From Endobugula sp965225895 (GTDB taxonomy: Bacteria > Pseudomonadota > Gammaproteobacteria > Pseudomonadales > Cellvibrionaceae), in contig CBDDBR010000011.1 of assembly GCA_965225895.1 (NCBI GenBank), positions 2,232,001 through 2,296,000 on the forward strand: DNA of 64,000 bases, read 5' to 3'. Made by a program: the position numbers and the translations under genes. The notes under the pieces are model-generated. The model had not been told where the DNA came from, made no database searches, and worked only from the letters and a program-made list of their open reading frames with translations. The number at the start of each line of letters is the position of its first letter. The first letter of the stretch is position 1. Of the stretch, positions 62,590 through 64,000 are shown one piece after another.

Positions 62590-63198
62590 ATGAACCCTCC
62601 TTTTTCTCAAGCATGTGCAAACAATCAACGTTTTATTTTAGATCACTTACAGCGCTTATTGAATGACAATACCTCTGTACTAGAAATAGGCAGTGGTACG
62701 GGTCAACATTCGGTGTATTTTTCTCAGCACTTACCAACCATTACTTGGTAAACAAGTGATTTAGCGGTGAATCATTCGGGTATTCATGCTTGGTTAGGCA
62801 CAACCAATCTTACTAATTGTCTTGCTCCTCTCACTATCGATGTGGCGTCGCCTCATTGGACAAACAATAAATATCATGCAATTTTTACAGCTAATACATT
62901 GCATATTATGTCTTGGCAGCATGTGGAGTTATTTTTTAAACATATGACCACTGTTTTAGCGGAGAAAGGCTTGTGTATTATCTATGGCCCGTTTAATTAT
63001 AATGGTCAATATACCAGTGAGAGTAATGCGCAGTTTGATAAGCACTTGCAGTCTTTGGGGCAAGCGAGCGGTATTAGAGATAGTGAGAAAATTCAATGCT
63101 TAGCAAACGATAATGGTTTGCAATGTGTAGAAGATCAGGCCATGCCTGCGAATAATCGATTACTTGTTTTTCAAAAAACGGGGTCCCCAAAAAAATAG
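62590..63198 (+). pseudogene. DUF938 SAM-dependent methyltransferase gene with one in-frame stop
   Basis: The frame from ATG 62590 gives the SAM motif VLEIGSGTGQHSVYFSQHLP, then is interrupted by TAA at 62749-62751, and continues in frame to 63198. At the stop, homologues read WQPSD; here TGG TAA ACA AGT GAT gives W-stop-TSD, so a single C to T change of CAA (Gln) to TAA explains it. No frameshift or deletion is seen; about 202 codons in total, the family length. A restart at GTG 62767 would lack the SAM site. Either a recent pseudogene or a sequencing error or a recoded stop. Confidence 0.85.
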
Positions 63199-63207
63199 TC
63201 ACGCTCT

Positions 63208-64000
63208 TTAAGTCATATCTTTAAAGGGTAATAGCGTGCTAGCTTCTTGAATGTATTGCTCTACTTCTTTTTCTTCTACCTGTAAAAATTGTTGGATGGC
63301 ATCATTAAAATCATGATGTGCCATCCAATGATTCGAGTAAGTTTTTATTGGTGTGAACCCTCGTTGAATTTTGTGCTCACCTTGGGCGCCAGGATCAAAG
63401 CGCTGCAATTTATTTTTTATGGCGTATTCTATGCCTTGGTAATAGCATAATTCAAAGTGCAAACTATCAAAATTTTCTTTACATCCCCAATAACGACCAT
63501 ACAAGGTTGTGCTATCTTTAAAATATAATGCGGCAGCAACGGTTTCTTTTTTATCGCTATCATTAATGATTGATGCTTGCATCATGACGATATTTTCACA
63601 TAAGTTTTTTGCCAGCAAGGGGAAAAAATCAGCCGATAAATATCCTGTATGACCGCTGCGTTTCATATAAGTTATTTGATAAAAAAGATGAAAGTTTTCC
63701 CAGTCTTCAGTGCTAATATTAGCGCCGCTGGCAATATCAATAATAATATTATGTTGTATTATTTTTTTTCTTTCTTTTTTAATGTTTTTTCTTTTTCGTG
63801 AGCTCATGCTCGATAAAAAATCATCAAAATCGCAGTAATTTTTATTAAACCAATGGTATTGATACCCTGTACGTTGTTGCCATTGTTGATGTGTTAATAA
63901 CAGTGATTTCTCGAGATGAGAAAATAAGCTATGGCACGAAGACGCCTGTATGGTTTTTGCCTCAGTAATAATGGCTTCGCTCATAAATGCTAATACATCA
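63208..64000 (-). CDS. Predicted N-acyltransferase (COG3146-like GNAT), 5' end outside window
   Basis: The open frame continues to the window edge, so the N terminus (on the minus strand) is missing; about 263 residues are visible. Family blocks are GYQYHWFNKNYCDFDDFLSSMSSRKRKNIKKERK split as in the family, then LYGRYWGC, LHFELCYYQGIEYAI, FDPGAQGEHKIQRGF and THSNHW-type segments. COG3146 proteins resemble the Fem/GNAT acyltransferases, and full members have about 380 residues. Substrate unknown. An internal ATG 63984 should not be taken as the real start. Confidence 0.85.
   Translation of the reverse strand, partial: DVLAFMSEAIITEAKTIQASSCHSLFSHLEKSLLLTHQQWQQRTGYQYHWFNKNYCDFDDFLSSMSSRKRKNIKKERKKIIQHNIIIDIASGANISTEDWENFHLFYQITYMKRSGHTGYLSADFFPLLAKNLCENIVMMQASIINDSDKKETVAAALYFKDSTTLYGRYWGCKENFDSLHFELCYYQGIEYAIKNKLQRFDPGAQGEHKIQRGFTPIKTYSNHWMAHHDFNDAIQQFLQVEEKEVEQYIQEASTLLPFKDMT

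Noticed and set aside
1..64000. tRNA, rRNA, CRISPR, prophage or insertion sequence
   Set aside because: No cloverleaf-type TpsiC sequence, rRNA block, regularly spaced repeats, integrase or transposase was found by reading.

Overview
The window looks like an AT-rich (roughly 40% G+C by eye) gammaproteobacterial chromosome close to the replication origin. It opens inside dnaN and continues recF-gyrB, with two parS-like sites inside recF. Many blocks match the origin-proximal gene order of Pseudomonas: aroE-hemF-tsaC-dprA-tsaP/def-fmt-rsmB-trkA, glyQ-glyS-gmhB-plsC, prlC-yheV, coxB-coxA-ctaG-coxC-DUF2909-SURF1-ctaA-ctaB, zur-znuCB/znuA, polA and pst-phoU. The low G+C suggests a marine relative of Pseudomonas or Cellvibrio rather than Pseudomonas itself; this is inference. 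I see no rRNA, tRNA, CRISPR, prophage or insertion sequence.

Layout. 1-6.2 kb: replication and topology genes plus a response regulator with a helical-repeat tail. 6.2-17 kb: shikimate, heme and tRNA-modification genes, DNA uptake and pilus-secretin genes on the minus strand, divergent from peptide deformylase, formyltransferase, 16S rRNA methyltransferase and the Trk potassium system. 17-25.5 kb: an accessory block between trkH and glyQ with an LRAT-like protein, a GST, a nitronate monooxygenase with its HxlR regulator, a membrane protein ending in a Fis-like helix-turn-helix, small unknown proteins, a methyltransferase, an NfeD-SPFH pair and an RDD protein. 25.7-35.1 kb: glycyl-tRNA synthetase, a GmhB homologue that has lost its nucleophile, PlsC, an asparaginase-domain protein, glyoxalase I, a gamma carbonic anhydrase, oligopeptidase A and YheV. 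35.8-44.2 kb: a complete caa3-type cytochrome oxidase cluster with heme A and copper assembly factors; it ends in a SCO-like protein that has no cysteines. 44.3-47.4 kb: the zinc uptake system with a clear Zur operator. 47.4-51.3 kb: polA, flanked on both sides by candidate small RNAs. 51.3-61.9 kb: a porin and a phosphate-uptake region in which pstCAB-phoU and pstS sit 4 kb apart, each behind its own Pho box. 62-64 kb: an unknown protein, a methyltransferase gene interrupted by one stop codon, and a GNAT-like acyltransferase cut by the window edge.

The most notable items are the two parS sites in recF; a candidate minus-strand sRNA upstream of polA whose terminator loop is complementary to a Shine-Dalgarno sequence; the GmhB and SCO homologues without their catalytic or metal residues; the nonsense-mutated DUF938 methyltransferase; a 24-bp perfect inverted repeat at 30.9 kb; and a pair of lipoproteins sharing a tryptophan repeat.
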